Shown here in pieces: positions 1-5,534 of a stretch of DNA of 37,707 bases. Position 1 is the stretch's first letter. Each line of letters starts with the position of its first letter. This stretch comes from a virus. The position numbers and the translations under genes were made by a program. The notes under the pieces were generated by a model, which was not told the DNA's origin, made no database searches, and worked only from the letters and a program-made list of their open reading frames with translations. The stretch is taken from positions 1 to 37,707 of the IMG/VR virus record IMGVR_UViG_3300014499_000012; one strand, given 5' to 3'.

Positions 1-252
1 GCCGGATACCCGGGCCGAGCCGGATACCCAGGCCGAGCCGGATACCCAGGCCGAGCCGGATACCCGGGCCAAGCCGGATACCTGGGCCACGCCGGATACC
101 CGGGCCGAGTCATATACCTGGGCCAAGCCGGATACCTGGGCCGAGCCATATACCTGGGCCAAGCCGGATACCTGGGCCGAGCCGGATACCTGGGCCAAAC
201 CGGATACCTGGGCCGAGCCGGATACCCGGGCCGAGCCGGATACCTGGGCCTC
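1..252. repeat. 18-bp tandem repeat, 14 copies
   Basis: Fourteen consecutive 18-bp units of consensus GCCGGATACCYGGGCCRA run from the window edge to 252 with only a few substitutions per copy and no length change. Each unit is one hexapeptide codon block of the beta-helix gene on the minus strand, so unit gain or loss keeps the frame. The array probably continues beyond the window. Confidence 0.95.
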
Positions 253-405
253 ATCAAATACCCAACATGCTCCTTCTTGGCTTAAATTTTCCTCTTTTTC
301 AATCCAACCACCTAATCGGCCATCAGACAATCGTTTTATTCTTTTTAGAGTTATAGTATCTATAGTCTTTGTTTCACCTGTAAACTCATACTTTTTAATG
401 CTCAT
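1..405 (-). CDS. Hexapeptide-repeat left-handed beta-helix protein, partial
   Basis: The frame opens at an ATG at 405, preceded by GGAGG nine bases upstream, and stays open to the window edge (135 residues seen, C-terminus missing). Residues 1-52 form a conserved head that includes YEFTGETK and GGWIEKEENLSQ. After that come about 14 hexapeptides of the form A-(Q/R/W)-V-(S/Y)-(G/D)-(S/L). This head plus AxVxGx hexads is a recognisable family of phage and prophage proteins predicted to fold as a left-handed parallel beta-helix (LpxA-like, three hexads per coil), so about 4.7 coils are visible. Function in phages is unknown; acyltransferase activity should not be assumed because no catalytic His is seen. 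It is the most distal visible gene of the leftward operon, one base after the preceding stop codon. Confidence 0.8.
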   Translation of the reverse strand, partial: MSIKKYEFTGETKTIDTITLKRIKRLSDGRLGGWIEKEENLSQEGACWVFDEAQVSGSARVSGSAQVSGLAQVSGSAQVSGLAQVYGSAQVSGLAQVYDSARVSGVAQVSGLARVSGSAWVSGSAWVSGSARVSG

Positions 406-406
406 C

Positions 407-628
407 TTATTTATCCTCCATAGAGTCCATAGCTTTATCTATAACAGCGCCTGGGTCTTCTTCGTGCCCACAATTAATACAGATACCGTGATCTCGTTCG
501 TCTGAATGGGGACAACAAGCCTGACAATCAGGGATACAACAATATGTTTTACCTGACTCGATTTCATTACCATCCTCACAGGTATTAGGGCCATCTAATT
601 GTTTTACATTTATAGTTGTTGTGCTCAT
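407..628 (-). CDS. Small Cys-rich putative zinc-binding protein
   Basis: A 73-residue acidic protein. The middle has two adjoining CxxC-type clusters, CCIPDCQACC (residues about 30-39) and CINC (about 50-53), with nearby His residues, consistent with a zinc ribbon or double knuckle. I do not recognise the family and no enzymatic motif is visible. The ATG directly follows the upstream stop (TAAATG), with AAGGGG eight to ten bases before it, so translation is probably coupled. It sits in the leftward accessory operon. Confidence 0.65.
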   Translation of the reverse strand: MSTTTINVKQLDGPNTCEDGNEIESGKTYCCIPDCQACCPHSDERDHGICINCGHEEDPGAVIDKAMDSMEDK

Positions 629-820
629 TTACTTTCCCCTTGATACTGGCAAGAATATTAGAAGGGGGGCTCCTTGGGTGGTAGAAATGTCCACCACACA
701 ATAATCTTTTTTACTTCTACCCATTGCTCTTATTTCTACCACTCTTCCAGCACCATAAGCTGTATTAATCTTAGAGCCTAAAGTAAATCGGTCCATTGAT
801 TCCTTCTTTGTTCGGTCCAT
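629..820 (-). CDS. Small protein with duplicated start region
   Basis: A 63-residue protein, or 55 if the second start is used. The body after MDRFTLGSKINTAYG reads like a small beta-rich domain (GAGRVVEIRAMG, DYCVVDISTT, PLLIFLPVSRGK) similar to the short SH3- or KOW-like barrels common among phage small proteins; this is an inference from pattern only. Two ATGs at 820 and 796 each have their own Shine-Dalgarno (GGAGGA and GAAGGA) because a 24-bp segment carrying RBS and start is duplicated in tandem. Confidence 0.6.
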   Translation of the reverse strand: MDRTKKESMDRFTLGSKINTAYGAGRVVEIRAMGRSKKDYCVVDISTTQGAPLLIFLPVSRGK

Positions 821-836
821 TGATTCCTCCTTTGTT
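789..836. repeat. 24-bp tandem duplication of an RBS and start codon
   Basis: Positions 789-812 and 813-836 are two 24-bp units differing at one base. On the minus strand each contains an SD-like purine run, then ATCAATGGACCG, so the gene below has two in-frame starts. Confidence 0.9.
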
Positions 837-854
837 TAATATAAATTTAAATTG

Positions 855-932
855 TTAAGCAATTATGTATTTACATAAACCAGTAGTGGCGTTTCCATTC
901 TCACCTGCTAAGATCTTGGTAAGATTACTCAT
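855..932 (-). CDS. Possible 25-residue microprotein
   Basis: A short frame (MSNLTKILAGENGNATTGLC, then KYIIA) starts at an ATG overlapping the stop of the lipoprotein gene as ATGA, an arrangement used repeatedly in this phage. No strong SD precedes it, so it would rely on coupling. It has no recognisable domain. It partly fills the gap between the lipoprotein gene and the next gene, and could equally be non-coding. Confidence 0.3.
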   Translation of the reverse strand: MSNLTKILAGENGNATTGLCKYIIA

Positions 933-1099
933 TTACATACCCCAGATGTGGTATAAATATTATACTGAGAATAGTGTGTACAGCTAGATTGACTTGGTGC
1001 ACTTGAGCACCCAGTAAGAACGCAAATAGCTATAAGAAAGCAAATATCTAAAAGTATAACCAACAAACATAGTCCAGACATAATTCGCTCTTTACTCAT
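929..1099 (-). CDS. Small lipoprotein
   Basis: A 56-residue protein. A basic N-terminus (MSKER) is followed by a hydrophobic stretch (residues 9-29) and a lipobox LTGC with Cys31 as the predicted lipidation site, then a 25-residue Ser/Thr/Tyr-rich mature peptide with two further Cys (40 and 55). This predicts a lipoprotein anchored in the inner or outer membrane. Phage lipoproteins of this size include o-spanins and superinfection-exclusion proteins; the mature part is not Pro-rich, so o-spanin is not favoured. The ATG overlaps the upstream stop by 8 bases (ATGAGTAA), with GGAGGA in range. Confidence 0.7.
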   Translation of the reverse strand: MSKERIMSGLCLLVILLDICFLIAICVLTGCSSAPSQSSCTHYSQYNIYTTSGVCK

Positions 1100-1301
1100 T
1101 ATTTTTTCCTCCTGCTATAAGGGTAAACCTATCGCGTCTTTCAGCCAATCTCCTGCATTGTGCCACTACAAATACCGTACACTCTTCCCAAGATCCTCTA
1201 CAAACTCCTTGGCCCCTACAAGTTACTAGCCAGGTATTCGCGGTGGGGGATACATTATTGTGTAAAATGAATGGACCAAACTTATATTTTTTATTACTCA
1301 T
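1092..1301 (-). CDS. Small hypothetical protein
   Basis: A 69-residue protein, MSNKKYKFGPFILHNN then a core with Cys residues (TCRGQGVCRGSWEECTVFV) and a basic stretch (CRRLAERRDRF). I do not recognise a family. The start ATG overlaps the stop of the upstream gene as ATGA (1298-1301), so the two are coupled in the leftward operon; its own 3' end overlaps the lipoprotein start. Confidence 0.6.
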   Translation of the reverse strand: MSNKKYKFGPFILHNNVSPTANTWLVTCRGQGVCRGSWEECTVFVVAQCRRLAERRDRFTLIAGGKNNE

Positions 1302-1498
1302 TTTACCCTCTTAATTAATTCATTCGGTACCCAACTTACCTCATCATTAGCAAACAACACCTTGGTCATACCAGCCACAGTCTCTAGTCCTAGGCCCCTT
1401 CGGCCTCGGTAGTACAGATGAAAGGTTCTGGGCTTGACTAAGACTTGTGTTGGTTTTGAATCACTTTGAGGTCCCACTAAAGCCCTAAAAACAGCCAT
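1298..1498 (-). CDS. Small hypothetical protein
   Basis: I take the start as the ATG at 1498 (MAVFRALVG) because AGGAGAG lies seven bases upstream; a longer frame from 1552 begins within the preceding hairpin and has no SD. The 66-residue product has a central RTFHLYYRGRRGLGLETVAG segment and no membrane span once the false extension is removed. No family is recognised. It is the first gene after a terminator-like hairpin and is coupled to the next gene by ATGA. Confidence 0.55.
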   Translation of the reverse strand: MAVFRALVGPQSDSKPTQVLVKPRTFHLYYRGRRGLGLETVAGMTKVLFANDEVSWVPNELIKRVK

Positions 1499-1550
1499 AA
1501 TTATCTCTCCTAGTAAGGCACATCCAATTAAATAACTTATAAAATGAAAC

Positions 1551-1600
1551 AAGCCCTACCTCCTATACAGTAGATGCTACCGTAAGGCTGTAGGGCTTGT
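1551..1600 (-). terminator. Hairpin, possible terminator or attenuator
   Basis: CAAGCCCTAC (1551-1560) and GTAGGGCTTG (1591-1600) are perfect 10-bp inverted repeats. The 30-base apical region contains a small nested hairpin (GTAG-ATG-CTAC). On the minus strand the stem is followed by TTTCATTTTA. It lies between the 1628-2131 gene and the next gene, so it probably divides the leftward operon into two expression levels. The large loop makes it weaker than a textbook terminator. Confidence 0.55.
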
Positions 1601-1627
1601 CAAGGAGGCAAATAAGGGGGAACTTAG

Positions 1628-2131
1628 TTACTTTACTTTTTCTTTTACTTCTTTAACTAACTCTTTAAATCTATCCTGTAGGTTGCCTGAAATCTGCTTC
1701 TCTGGGGGCGGAGCGTAACGTTTATTATTTAATATCCACTTTCCTACCCTAGCTAGCAGCTTATCTTCTTGATTATTCCTACTGGCCAACCAATCTTCTA
1801 CCTTAAGCTCCATCAACTGCTCTGGAGTCATAAGCATAAGCTCTATGCCGCGCTCTGTGAGTTTCTTTTCCTTTTCGATACGTCTAGCATCAACCAAGGC
1901 AATAGCCCTAAGCATTGACTCTTTGTTGGCATGCACTGTAACAATTGCATCCCCAACCCTATAAGACTCCCCTGGCTTAAAAGCTGTGTGCTTATCTAGT
2001 TGGTATTGGTGTCGGATGGTAACATTACCAACCTTATCTCCCAATCTGACGGAGGGCTTTGTACGGCCATCTTGAGTTTGTTCAGCCTTTTTAAATAAAC
2101 CTTTAAGAAAAGACTTAAGCTTTTGTAGCAT
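1628..2131 (-). CDS. Lys-rich hypothetical protein
   Basis: The start at 2131 (MLQKLKSFLKGLFKK) has GGAGG six bases upstream; a longer frame from 2158 has no SD. The 167-residue product begins with an amphipathic basic helix. A beta-rich middle follows (VRLGDKVGNVTIRHQYQL, SYRVGDAIVTVHANKE), then a long charged helical C-terminus with two heptad-like stretches. The family is not recognised. It overlaps the upstream gene by 17 bases. Confidence 0.6.
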   Translation of the reverse strand: MLQKLKSFLKGLFKKAEQTQDGRTKPSVRLGDKVGNVTIRHQYQLDKHTAFKPGESYRVGDAIVTVHANKESMLRAIALVDARRIEKEKKLTERGIELMLMTPEQLMELKVEDWLASRNNQEDKLLARVGKWILNNKRYAPPPEKQISGNLQDRFKELVKEVKEKVK

Positions 2132-2342
2132 CCTGTGCCTCCAGTACAATAACCTCAATCATTTGACTTGGCACAATACATTCTAAGCCATTGGCGAATG
2201 TTACAAATGCTCCAAGGGGGTGTAACGCCATTTTAATTCCGGGGTGAAATTGCTGGTTCAAGGTGCGTTGGCTTAGCTCTTTGTATCCTGGGATAAAGAG
2301 AGCCTTGGTTAATTGACAATGCAAGATATTTCTGGGTTTCAT
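2115..2342 (-). CDS. Small hypothetical protein
   Basis: A 75-residue protein with the segment HPGIKMALHPLGAFVTFANG followed by CIVPSQMIEVIVL. This looks like a compact beta domain of the kind seen in small phage proteins, but no function can be given. The start is TAATG-coupled to the capsid-like gene upstream, with AAGGAG at good spacing. Confidence 0.6.
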   Translation of the reverse strand: MKPRNILHCQLTKALFIPGYKELSQRTLNQQFHPGIKMALHPLGAFVTFANGLECIVPSQMIEVIVLEAQDATKA

Positions 2343-2650
2343 TAGTACTCCTTAAGGTATTTTTGGTTTAGTGCCCAGTCTAGAACAGTAGTTTGAGGTT
2401 TATTCATGTCCTTAAAAGCTACATACATTCCTTTAGGAAGTTCATCACTTGGTACAACTAGTGCCTTATTGCCTAATTGTATAGCCCTATATTCTATCTC
2501 TTCTGTTTTAATATCACAGTACTGCACAGAAGAACCAAGAGAATCCTCTAATGCTCTATAATCCTCAAAAGAGCATACTATTAAATGTATATGGAGACCT
2601 AAATTTAGTATAGCCTCTCTAATTGGAACATTATTATTAAATTGTTTCAT
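2342..2650 (-). CDS. Capsid-domain-like small protein
   Basis: A 102-residue protein. Residues 28-51 align without gaps to residues 325-348 of this phage's major capsid protein (30124-31449) with 14 of 24 identities: F..Y.ALE..LG..VQY.DIK..E. Flanks also fit: REAILNLG here versus EEGVVNALG there, and ALVVPSDELPKG here versus LTVYADRNQLPQQ there. So nearly the whole protein matches the C-terminal capsid segment of about 90 residues and lacks the N-terminal arm, E-loop region and inserted domain. It could be a decayed duplicate, a capsid-interfering or size-control protein, or a regulator binding the shell; the sequence alone does not decide. It is embedded in the small-gene operon far from the structural genes. 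Confidence 0.7.
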   Translation of the reverse strand: MKQFNNNVPIREAILNLGLHIHLIVCSFEDYRALEDSLGSSVQYCDIKTEEIEYRAIQLGNKALVVPSDELPKGMYVAFKDMNKPQTTVLDWALNQKYLKEY

Positions 2651-2970
2651 TTTATTTCCTTTAATAGTTTACTAGCAATGCCTAATTCTTCAGACCGCCA
2701 TGGGAGTTTAACGTAAACAAAAGGAGTTTGTCCATCTGTAAAAGCGTATCCTAATATAACGTCTGGGTCTTCTTCTAGACAAGCCACTAAGAAGTTATTC
2801 TTAGCAGACTCACTATGCATTAAGTCTTCTATCCGCTTATGTTGAAGCTTAGACCAGGTTGATCTTTTTAAAGTAGTTTTATTGCCTTTATCAAACCACT
2901 TATTTCTTAAATAAGTAGCAAAGATAAAGGCATGGTCAGACTCGACAATAGGCCTAATTTGAATCTTCAT
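2647..2970 (-). CDS. GNAT-like acetyltransferase family protein
   Basis: A 107-residue protein beginning IRPIVESDHAFIFATYLRNKW, a typical GNAT strand 1 and helix 1. It continues with VACLEEDPDVILGYAFTDG (strands 2-3) and PFVYVKLPWRSEELGIASKLL, which resembles strand 4 plus the acetyl-CoA pyrophosphate loop (R/Q-xx-G-x-A, here EELGIA). It ends soon after, so the C-terminal half of the GNAT fold is missing. Short GNAT-like proteins like this are common in uncultured phage genomes; the substrate is unknown. GAGAGG precedes the ATG and it overlaps its upstream neighbour by 17 bases. Confidence 0.6.
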   Translation of the reverse strand: MKIQIRPIVESDHAFIFATYLRNKWFDKGNKTTLKRSTWSKLQHKRIEDLMHSESAKNNFLVACLEEDPDVILGYAFTDGQTPFVYVKLPWRSEELGIASKLLKEIK

Positions 2971-3358
2971 TAAGCCTCTCCCTTAAGTATATAGAAAATT
3001 GACGTTTACCTCTAGTCAAGAGAGTTCTGGTAGTAAAAACAGAAATGTTTAAATCTTTAGCAGTCTCTCTAATAGACTTACCTTCAGCATGCAATTGCCA
3101 CACCTTCTTCTCCAACTCCCAGTAAGGCTCGTTTAGAAAGTGCTCAGCGTAGATGTAATAGTCCCTAATACCCTCAAAAGTACCCTCAGAACTTGGCTGC
3201 CTTACCTGGGAGCTATTGGTAGTCTTCCACTTAGGCCTAAGTAGGTTCAAGAAATCTGTGCCATGTCCTTGGTACTCAATATCATCAAATCCAGAATCCT
3301 TGAGCTTCTTATACCACTTATCCTGTAAACTCTTAAGTTGTTTCTTTGAGCGATGCAT
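2954..3358 (-). CDS. Helix-turn-helix phage protein
   Basis: A 134-residue protein. The N-terminus (KSLQDKWYKKLKDSGFDDIE) is a signature I associate with a widespread phage family. The C-terminal half, EKKVWQLHAEGKSIRETAKDLNISVFTTRTLLTR, is a clear helix-turn-helix of the sigma region 4 or resolvase type. It is probably a DNA-binding protein: a transcription regulator or a small-terminase-like factor. No other small terminase candidate is visible, but the gene is far from the large terminase, which weakens that reading. Confidence 0.65.
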   Translation of the reverse strand: MHRSKKQLKSLQDKWYKKLKDSGFDDIEYQGHGTDFLNLLRPKWKTTNSSQVRQPSSEGTFEGIRDYYIYAEHFLNEPYWELEKKVWQLHAEGKSIRETAKDLNISVFTTRTLLTRGKRQFSIYLRERLNEDSN

Positions 3359-3623
3359 TTATAGTAGTATCCTTTACAACTTGAGCAGACACTTGCATAG
3401 CAGCTGCCTTTACCAATTGTTTTGAGATAAACCTAGGAGATACGTAAAATACATTTGTAGGTAAATGTAAGATAAACTGTGCCGTAAGGTTTTTGGTACT
3501 TGTATTATATGGAAGACCCGATATATCTACAATTTCGCCTACCAAAGTATTAAACTCTGCCATACCTCTAGGCAAACGTTGTGGAATAAATCCCCAGATA
3601 AAGCTACTCAGCTTCTTTAACAT
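3333..3623 (-). CDS. Conserved phage hypothetical protein
   Basis: A 96-residue protein with the pattern LPRGMAEFNTLVGEIVDISGLP, AQFILHLPTNVFYVSPRFISK, then QLVKAAAMQVSAQVV. I recognise this as a small helical family frequent in podophage accessory regions, usually next to a coiled-coil gene as here. The function is unknown. AGGAG precedes the ATG by six bases; it overlaps the upstream gene by 20 bases and the HTH gene downstream by 26 bases. Confidence 0.65.
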   Translation of the reverse strand: MLKKLSSFIWGFIPQRLPRGMAEFNTLVGEIVDISGLPYNTSTKNLTAQFILHLPTNVFYVSPRFISKQLVKAAAMQVSAQVVKDTTINASLKETT

Positions 3624-3888
3624 CCGTAGCTCCTTTCTCCACCGTGGCCTTTACCTCTTCTTGAATTTTAATTTTAAGCTTGGCTGCCTCAACTCCCATT
3701 TTGTCAAGCTTCTGAGTTTGAGAGTTGATCTCACTATCAATAGCTGCAATATTTTCCTTAATCATATGTTTTCGGTAAAACATGTTACCTAGCTCAAACA
3801 GAGCTTGATTAAAGTCTTGTTGAAGCTGTTGAAGGTTTTGTGAAGGTTGTTCTGGATTAACATTTTGTTTCTTTTTAAAAGGAATCAT
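3604..3888 (-). CDS. Coiled-coil hypothetical protein
   Basis: A 94-residue, mostly helical protein: a basic start (MIPFKKKQN), a Gln-rich linker and a long heptad-patterned segment (LQQDFNQALFELGNMFYRKH, later DSEINSQTQKLDKMGVEAAK). It belongs to a small family often paired with the gene that follows it. It is the first gene of the leftward operon, about 35 bases below the predicted promoter, with GGAGAA before the ATG. Confidence 0.65.
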   Translation of the reverse strand: MIPFKKKQNVNPEQPSQNLQQLQQDFNQALFELGNMFYRKHMIKENIAAIDSEINSQTQKLDKMGVEAAKLKIKIQEEVKATVEKGATDVKEAE

Positions 3889-3925
3889 TAGTAATTCTCC
3901 ATCTGTAAAGGATACATCTACCTAT

Positions 3926-3954
3926 AATATAGCACCAGCTTTTACATAAGTAAA
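3926..3954 (-). promoter_or_regulatory. Leftward sigma70-like promoter
   Basis: On the minus strand TTTACT (3954-3949) is separated by 17 bases from TATATT (3931-3926), a good host-type -35/-10 pair. It would give an mRNA starting near 3919, about 30 bases before the first gene of the leftward operon. The rightward promoter on the other side shares the same TTTACT box and 17-base spacing. Confidence 0.55.
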
Positions 3955-3972
3955 GGGAATAATACAAATAAT

Positions 3973-3993
3973 TATCCCGCGATTCGCGGGGTA
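3973..3993. promoter_or_regulatory. GC-rich palindrome in the divergent region
   Basis: CCCGCG-ATT-CGCGGG (3976-3990) extends outward by A-T, T-A and one G-T pair. It stands out in an AT-rich stretch, is upstream of both divergent promoters and has no T-run on either side, so it is unlikely to be a terminator. An operator or cruciform-type site is more likely. Confidence 0.5.
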
Positions 3994-4031
3994 TTCATAC
4001 CTCTTATCTGTTACAGTTGTATAGGTCCGGA

Positions 4032-4066
4032 GCCGTAATGTCCAGGCTATCACATTAGTCAATACT
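4032..4066. repeat. 35-bp element, copy 1
   Basis: GCCGTAATGTCCAGGCTATC and the bases that follow recur at 36319-36354 in the same orientation with two mismatches and one inserted base. Both copies are intergenic and upstream of an operon start. On the minus strand both contain TTGACT. A protein-binding or promoter role is inferred. Confidence 0.75.
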
Positions 4067-4078
4067 AAATTATTATTC

Positions 4079-4107
4079 TTTACTAGTAAAGTGTTTTCTT
4101 TTATTAT
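4079..4107 (+). promoter_or_regulatory. Rightward sigma70-like promoter
   Basis: TTTACT (4079-4084), 17 bases, then TATTAT (4102-4107). The predicted transcription start falls at about 4113-4115, on the ATG of the first rightward gene, which also lacks an SD, so the first message may be leaderless. Confidence 0.5.
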
Positions 4108-4113
4108 ATATGT

Positions 4114-4302
4114 ATGCATAAACTATCTAGAGAGGCTAGGTTAGCTTATTTAATAGAATTATTGAATAAAAGGTTTAGGGCCCATAGGTCAACAGTTTCT
4201 GATATAAAGAGAATAAACTCCTTGAGGATAATTTATTCAGCTGAAAAAGACTATAAATCTGGATTTTTAGTAAACAACAAGTTTATAAAGAGAATAAAAT
4301 GA
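4114..4302 (+). CDS. Small basic hypothetical protein
   Basis: A 62-residue Lys/Arg-rich protein (MHKLSREARLAYLIELLNKR and on), predicted mostly helical. No family is recognised; its charge suggests nucleic-acid binding. It is the first gene of the rightward replication operon. No SD precedes the ATG, which coincides with the predicted transcription start. The stop overlaps the next start as ATGA. Confidence 0.55.
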   Translation: MHKLSREARLAYLIELLNKRFRAHRSTVSDIKRINSLRIIYSAEKDYKSGFLVNNKFIKRIK

Positions 4303-5231
4303 AAAGGATAATAACTAATAAGTTAAACCTCCCAGAAGCTTATGTATTTTCTGTTCAAAATGACCCATATGACCCAGATGATGGGGGAGAGAGAAGTGAT
4401 TACACTATAACAGGCCTATTAAAGCCTCCAAGAGCAGCACAAATTGAAAGAACCAATACACTTGAAGTAGACGCAGCAGATATGTTGGCTCTTTTACAAG
4501 GCCAGCTTATCCATTATATGTTAGAGAGGGCGAAACCAGAGTTAGAGGCTCGGGGTTTTATTATTGAGAAAAGGTTTTATAAAAAATACTCAGTAAACAT
4601 GCCAGATGGAACTATTAGGATATTTAATATATCTGCTAAGATAGATGTATTCGATCCTGTTAATGGTAGGCTATCCGACTATAAATATACTTCAACCTCT
4701 TCAGCTTCCTATGGACTCAAGGAGGAGCACAGGCTACAAGTCAATTTCCAAAGTATGCTTGTTCGTAATGCAGGGTTCAAGGTTGTTCAAGCTGAGACAG
4801 TGATGTTAATGAAAGACTGGTCCCCTATGAAGTTATTTGGAAGTTATCCAACGGCCCCTACTGCCCTCCATCCTGTGCCATTTATGAAAGATGATGAGAT
4901 CGATCATTATATAATAGAACGCATTAAAGCCCATGAGGCAGCCAAAGTTACCCTGCCCCTATGCTCGGATGAAGAAAAATTTAATAGACCTTCTTTTGCA
5001 GTTATTAAGGGAGGGCAAGCAAAAGCAGTAAGAGTTTTTAAGTCTGAAAAAGAGGCTAATACATTTATTTCTGCTATTGACTTCATCTCCTTTGACAAGT
5101 ATTCTATTGTAAAGAGACCTGGAACAAACATTAATTGCCTTCACTATTGTCCCGCTCGTTCCATATGTGAACAGGCTAAGGCAGATAGACCGGCAGTTAT
5201 TCTGGATGAAGACGGGTTTGTAAAAGTATGA
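4299..5231 (+). CDS. PD-(D/E)XK nuclease, RecB/Cas4-like
   Basis: A 310-residue protein with the ordered motifs of the RecB/Cas4 exonuclease fold. GQLIHYMLE carries the motif I His (H72). KIDVFDPVNGRLSDYKYT has the acidic D116 and the D127-x-K129 pair. EEHRLQVNFQSML is the QxxxY-like helix (Q147). A C-terminal CLHYCPARSIC supplies three Cys, as in the iron-sulfur end of Cas4 and AddB, but no partner Cys is seen near the N-terminus, so a cluster is uncertain. Proteins like this process DNA ends during phage replication or recombination. It is the second gene of the rightward operon, followed by an ATGA-coupled microprotein. Confidence 0.85.
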   Translation: MKRIITNKLNLPEAYVFSVQNDPYDPDDGGERSDYTITGLLKPPRAAQIERTNTLEVDAADMLALLQGQLIHYMLERAKPELEARGFIIEKRFYKKYSVNMPDGTIRIFNISAKIDVFDPVNGRLSDYKYTSTSSASYGLKEEHRLQVNFQSMLVRNAGFKVVQAETVMLMKDWSPMKLFGSYPTAPTALHPVPFMKDDEIDHYIIERIKAHEAAKVTLPLCSDEEKFNRPSFAVIKGGQAKAVRVFKSEKEANTFISAIDFISFDKYSIVKRPGTNINCLHYCPARSICEQAKADRPAVILDEDGFVKV

Positions 5232-5317
5232 TAAATTATATACTGATAAATGTGTTGTGTATATTAGGAATATTATTATTATCTTTTATGTTCTATACAC
5301 AAGGGTGTATAGTATAA
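5228..5317 (+). CDS. Possible 29-residue membrane microprotein
   Basis: An ATG overlapping the nuclease stop (ATGA) opens a 29-residue frame, MINYILINVLCILGILLLSF and a short tail, which is a single hydrophobic helix. The stop lies inside the TATAAT box at 5313-5318. Overlap coupling and the composition support translation, but AT-rich intergenic DNA can give such frames by chance. Confidence 0.35.
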   Translation: MINYILINVLCILGILLLSFMFYTQGCIV

Positions 5318-5318
5318 T
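5293..5318 (+). promoter_or_regulatory. Palindromic operator with TATAAT box
   Basis: CTATACACAAGGGTGTATAG (5293-5312) is a perfect 8-bp inverted repeat around a 4-base centre, directly abutting TATAAT (5313-5318). No good -35 hexamer is present 16-18 bases upstream, so the palindrome may bind a repressor or an activator. The start site would fall at the 5' edge of the structured RNA. Confidence 0.6.
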
Positions 5319-5319
5319 A

Positions 5320-5505
5320 AATAGTAGCGGCGTGGAGCAAAGTCCTATATGGTAATGCGAAGGGTATTGGTTGGAGTCGTTTCCAACATGTAAGCTAACC
5401 TTACAAGTTCACCCGAGGACACGCAAGCGATGATCCCCTATACTCGATATATGGTGGGGAAATACAAGCTGTCGAGGTAGCCAGAATCAAGCCTGGCCTA
5501 CTATT
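5320..5505 (+). ncRNA. Structured RNA of unknown class
   Basis: Hand folding gives a closed, multi-branched structure. The terminal helix is AATAGTAG (5320-5327) with CTACTATT (5498-5505), stacked on a hairpin GCCAG/CTGGC (5480-5497). Inside are GCGT/ACGC (5330-5333 with 5421-5424) and GTCC/GGAC (5342-5345 with 5417-5420). Two hairpins follow: GTTGGA/TCCAAC (5370-5387) and TGTAAG/CTTACA (5389-5405). A last one, TCCCC/GGGGA (5434-5460), has a CTCGA in its apical region that can pair with TCGAG (5472-5476) as a pseudoknot. The block is GC-richer than its flanks, has no ORF, and sits between a TATAAT box and the SD of the ssDNA-binding protein gene. It may be a cis-acting leader, a riboswitch or ribozyme, or an independent RNA. 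It matches no class I can name. Confidence 0.65.
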
Positions 5506-5534
5506 AAAGTTTAATTAAAAAACAAGGAGACCTA

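Noticed and set aside
1-252. Tandem repeat as a CRISPR array.
   Set aside because: Units are contiguous with no spacers and lie in frame in a hexapeptide-repeat gene.
3922-4119. 65-residue minus-strand frame across the divergent region.
   Set aside because: No SD, covers promoters, palindrome and repeat element, and no protein-like pattern.
5335-5345. GGAGCAAAGUCC in the structured RNA resembles the conserved GGAGGAAAGUCC block of RNase P RNA.
   Set aside because: The pairing partner of this block lies in the middle of the RNA, not at the 3' end, and the other conserved RNase P regions are absent.
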